NCBI GenBank assembly: GCA_964006375.1
Contig: OZ023268.1
Coordinates: 83,835,835 to 83,899,834 of the forward strand
Reading direction: 5' to 3'
Origin: Tillus elongatus
Taxonomy: Eukaryota > Arthropoda > Insecta > Coleoptera > Cleridae
DNA: 64,000 bases
Of the stretch, positions 61,236-64,000 are shown piece by piece (the stretch's first letter is position 1; each line of letters starts with the position of its first letter). Made by a program: the position numbers and the translations under genes. Below the pieces are notes generated by a model. The model searched no databases and was not told the DNA's origin. It saw only the letters and a list, made by a program, of their open reading frames with translations.

Positions 61236-62191
61236 CTACAGAGCAGGTTGGATTGTGGATGTCACGTTATCTACTCCATCGTAGGATTCTGTCCTTTGTA
61301 GTATCTGGAGACCCAAAGATGTTATTCGTGCAATGATTCCAGCCGCATCTGCTGAAACGGTTCTGTATGCGCTATAGACTCTGAGAGTCATTGTTCTTTC
61401 TGATCCTGATAGCTTTTGTACAAGTTTCTTATTCTTTGTTAGTTCACACCAGATTGGAGCCGCATATAACAGTTGTGAAGAATGTATTACGCTGAACAAT
61501 GTTCTTCTTTTAGATGCCCTAGTCCCCCCCCCCCCCCCACACACACACACACACACATACACACATTTGGCAGTAATCTGGAGAGCGCTGTCGCGATTTT
61601 ACCTGCTTCTTAATGGCTTGATTTACATTCTCCGCAAAACGTAGCTTAGTCAAATACTTAGGAGTTTGGTTGGATAACCAAACTCCTAAGTATTTGACTG
61701 CTCCCTTCAGTGATATTTGTATCCCGTTGATTTCAAAGGTTATTGGTGATACTTTCCGCCTGGTAGTCAACTTTGCAGCCTCTGTTTTCTGCGGCCCCAA
61801 CTACAGTTTATTCCCTTTCATCTCATTGGATACCTGTTGCAAGCCTGCATTTGCCGAATGAATGAGAATTTCTTTATTTCTCCCAGTTACTATTATCCCC
61901 AAGTCATCCGCAAAGCCCATCAAGGTCACACCAGCTGGCGTCTCCATTCTTAGGAGTTCATTGTACAAAATGTTCCATAGGGTCGGACCCAGTACCGAAC
62001 GCTGCGGCACTCCACCACTAATGTTTCGAACCTTGGTGAAGTCTTCTGCTTCTAAGATTATTGTTCTCTTCAACAGGTAGCACAACACGATGTTGATCAG
62101 ACCGGGATAAATTTGACGCTCTTTCATGCGGTTCAGGATAATCTGCCATGAAGCGCTGTTAAAGGCATTTCTCACATCTAGTAAAATCATC
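61236..62191 (-). pseudogene. R1-like LINE reverse transcriptase fragment, copy 2
   Basis: Minus strand: MILLDVRNAFNSASWQIIL, PGLINIVLCYLLKRTIIL, GGVPQRSVLGPTLWNILYN (Gly changed to Arg in PQGS), FADDLGIIVTGRN, then a region damaged by a palindromic insertion at 61648-61699, SPITFEINGIQISLKG, and after a C/CA microsatellite the C-terminal part SQLLYAAPIWCELTKNKKLV and YSAYRTVSADAAGIIARI. It is closely related to copy 1 (54708-55500) but keeps ~300 bp more 3' sequence. Its 5' edge is exactly the start of the right 390-bp repeat. Confidence 0.85.
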
Positions 62192-62580
62192 GCACATTAT
62201 AAGGTTAGGGCCGGATAAAACGATTCTATTGGGGGAAAATTAAAATAGTAAAACGGTCTGACACCCACGTAGAAAGGTTCGCACATATTTTACCTTAGTG
62301 GGTAGCTGATGGCTTGTAATGACCTAATCAATTTAGTTTACCAAGAAAGTTACTGTGGGGGTGATTATAATTTAAATACATTGAAATGTCAGTGTTACAC
62401 CAGCTCAGTATTTTTTTGTAATTTTTCATGAATAACAATCAATGATTGAAAAAGTTTGAACGCAGGAAGTGCGTTATGAAAGCAAATTTTGATACAAACA
62501 TTTCAATTCCAGAAAATAAAAAAATAATTAGTTTTGCAAATTTATTTGTGGAAATACTTTTTTTTTCAAGAAAAACAGGC
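62192..62580. repeat. 390-bp direct repeat, right copy
   Basis: Direct copy of 60684-61075; the repeats differ on their outer sides (AACT before the left, GCGAAAG after the right), as expected if the R1-like fragment was inserted with a long duplication. Confidence 0.85.
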
Positions 62581-62584
62581 GAAA

Positions 62585-63005
62585 GAACTCATTCAAGTGA
62601 TTAGTGGAACGAAAGTTATTTGGCGGGCACAATTTCCTCAGAAAATTCACCTCGTATAAAATCTATTTTCGCAGACTTTTAATAGAAATGAGATGGGCCT
62701 CTTAACTAAAGGGCTAGAGTTTAGAGTCAAAATAGGAGGATTTATTAGATATTATTGCTAGTTTTGAAACCGCTGGTCAAAAACTACTTGCGCCTTTGAT
62801 AAACGTTATTATACAGGTGTCTCTAAAATGTCTTTACCACATCCTATCACATATTCTTTGGACAAAAATAAGCGAAATTGAGTCAATCCACCTTAGTAAA
62901 AGGTTCTAAGTTTGTCGGCTAGATGGCTCTGAAATTACTATTTTGAAGTTCATTTTTTGTTGTAAATTCAGCGAATTCGCTACAATTTGGTATGTTGACA
63001 TTGTT
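62585..63005. other. Unassigned stretch
   Basis: Nothing supported. Confidence 0.35.
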
Positions 63006-63006
63006 T

Positions 63007-63144
<138 letters not shown>

Positions 63145-63444
63145 GGCGTTACTTAATGATAGGGCGTAATTTCAAGGCAGGGTTATAATATTAACTAAAA
63201 AAATGCACGCTACTGAGTTGTTGTTTTTTTATTTGATTTTTTTTCAGGTTAAGCACCTAAAAATACAACCATTTTGCCTCTTAATATCTCTTCGTATATT
63301 ACATCCTTTTCGAGGAAAAAAATAACAACGACTTCACTGCATGTGGAAAAATTGTTAAAATAAAATCAAGTTAAATGTGATCGTTCAGAATATTTATTTC
63401 TAAGCCATTTTTTTTAAATTTAACAAATGAAAAGTAATAACTAT

Positions 63445-64000
63445 TTACAAAAAATGTTGGAAATGACTACTTCCCGCTTCTATGCACGCTTGTGCTCTCC
63501 TTCTCATTGAGCGACGAACTGTTTGGAAAATTCCATTAGTGTTACATATGGTTTCACATCCGTCAATAATTATATTCCTTAGTTGTTCTTCTGTCTCGAT
63601 TGGTGTAACATAAACTAATGCTTTGAGGTGCCCCCATAAATAAAAATCTAGGCTGTTTAAATCAGTCGATCTAGGTGGCCAGAATTGTGGTCACGACCTA
63701 TCCAACAATTTTGGCAAGCTCCATTAAAATACTTACGAGCCAATATGCTAAAGTGGGCAGGAGCAAAATCATGCATGAACCAATGATGTTGACGTAAATA
63801 TAAAGGAACATCTTCAAGCAGCAGAGGCAAATCATTTTGTAGAAAATGGCTGTAAGATTATCCGTCACTGCTGGAGTTCGACTTGTACGAGGTCTTCCGT
63901 CAGAGGTATTACGTTTTAAACTGCCAGATTAGGTCAGGCGACGATGAATGTTTATGAATATTTGTCTGCCTGGAAGGACACGATCAGGATACCTTTCTTG
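63445..64000 (-). pseudogene. IS630/Tc1/mariner-type transposase with internal deletion
   Basis: Minus strand from the window edge: an HTH-linker region (ERYPDRVLPGRQIFINIHRR; GRPRTSRTPAVTDN), then directly, after a frame change, LQNDLPLLLEDVPLYLRQHH, WFMHDFAPAHFSILARKYF (second catalytic Asp), and LDFYLWGHLKALVYVTPIET (third-Asp region, the PDL equivalent damaged). It ends RRRAQACIEAGSSHFQHFL near 63445. The first half of the catalytic domain is deleted. Related full proteins are common in insect genomes; this one is inactive. The element may continue beyond the window. Confidence 0.8.

Noticed and set aside
60684..62580. LTR retrotransposon with 390-bp LTRs
   Set aside because: No primer-binding site or polypurine tract seen, no TG..CA ends, and the interior is an R1-like LINE fragment on the opposite strand.

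Overview
The window looks like AT-rich, repeat-dense nuclear DNA from an insect. The evidence is the set of element families: Tc1/mariner, piggyBac, Tigger/pogo-like, Jockey/CR1- and R1-type LINEs, a Penelope-like element and a tRNA-derived SINE. There are also 17 long (TA)n tracts and no bacterial-style gene organisation. A beetle is a weak guess only; the order cannot be fixed from sequence alone. I found no intact host gene and no tRNA, rRNA or CRISPR. Nearly everything with coding character is a broken transposable element (TE).

Layout. 0-10 kb: Tc1 scrap, two LINE reverse-transcriptase (RT) fragments, a dead Tigger/pogo-like transposon (5.36-8.22 kb) nested in a composite AT-rich repeat, and a Jockey-like RT fragment. 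10-20 kb: a Penelope-like element in an inverted pair, a foldback repeat, a 1.7 kb array of 49-bp repeats, a decayed SINE, two (TA)n-bearing elements and the first good SINE copy. 20-30 kb: more (TA)n elements, one of them abutting a broken gene of a multicopy insect family, a mariner-like remnant, and a 312-bp repeat array that flips orientation in the middle. 30-40 kb: foldbacks, a Tc1 transposase remnant with a 240-bp duplication around a small insertion, LINE remains and two dead mariners. 40-50 kb: a piggyBac transposase that has lost catalytic residues, a two-tract (TA)n element, the second good SINE, an unknown pseudogene and a nearly full-length LINE with frameshifts. 50-64 kb: three (TA)n elements, two R1-like RT fragments (one between 390-bp direct repeats) and a 3.9 kb DNA transposon. 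The end holds a deleted DDE transposase.

Two systems stand out. (1) At 55995-59923 a broken multi-exon gene of the multicopy arthropod family carrying a DNCAAQNKN motif lies inside 28-bp terminal inverted repeats with a TA or TATA target duplication. This suggests that this poorly understood protein family is the transposase of a DNA transposon. (2) Most of the (TA)n microsatellites in central positions sit at one fixed place inside a single interspersed element family. That family has a terminal foldback hairpin and a second palindromic end (ACGCA..TGCGT), an architecture like Helentron-associated elements (HINE/DINE-1). One copy has grown a second (TA)n tract from a short TATATATG seed seen in its relatives.

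All coordinates of repeat edges are by eye and may be off by several bases.
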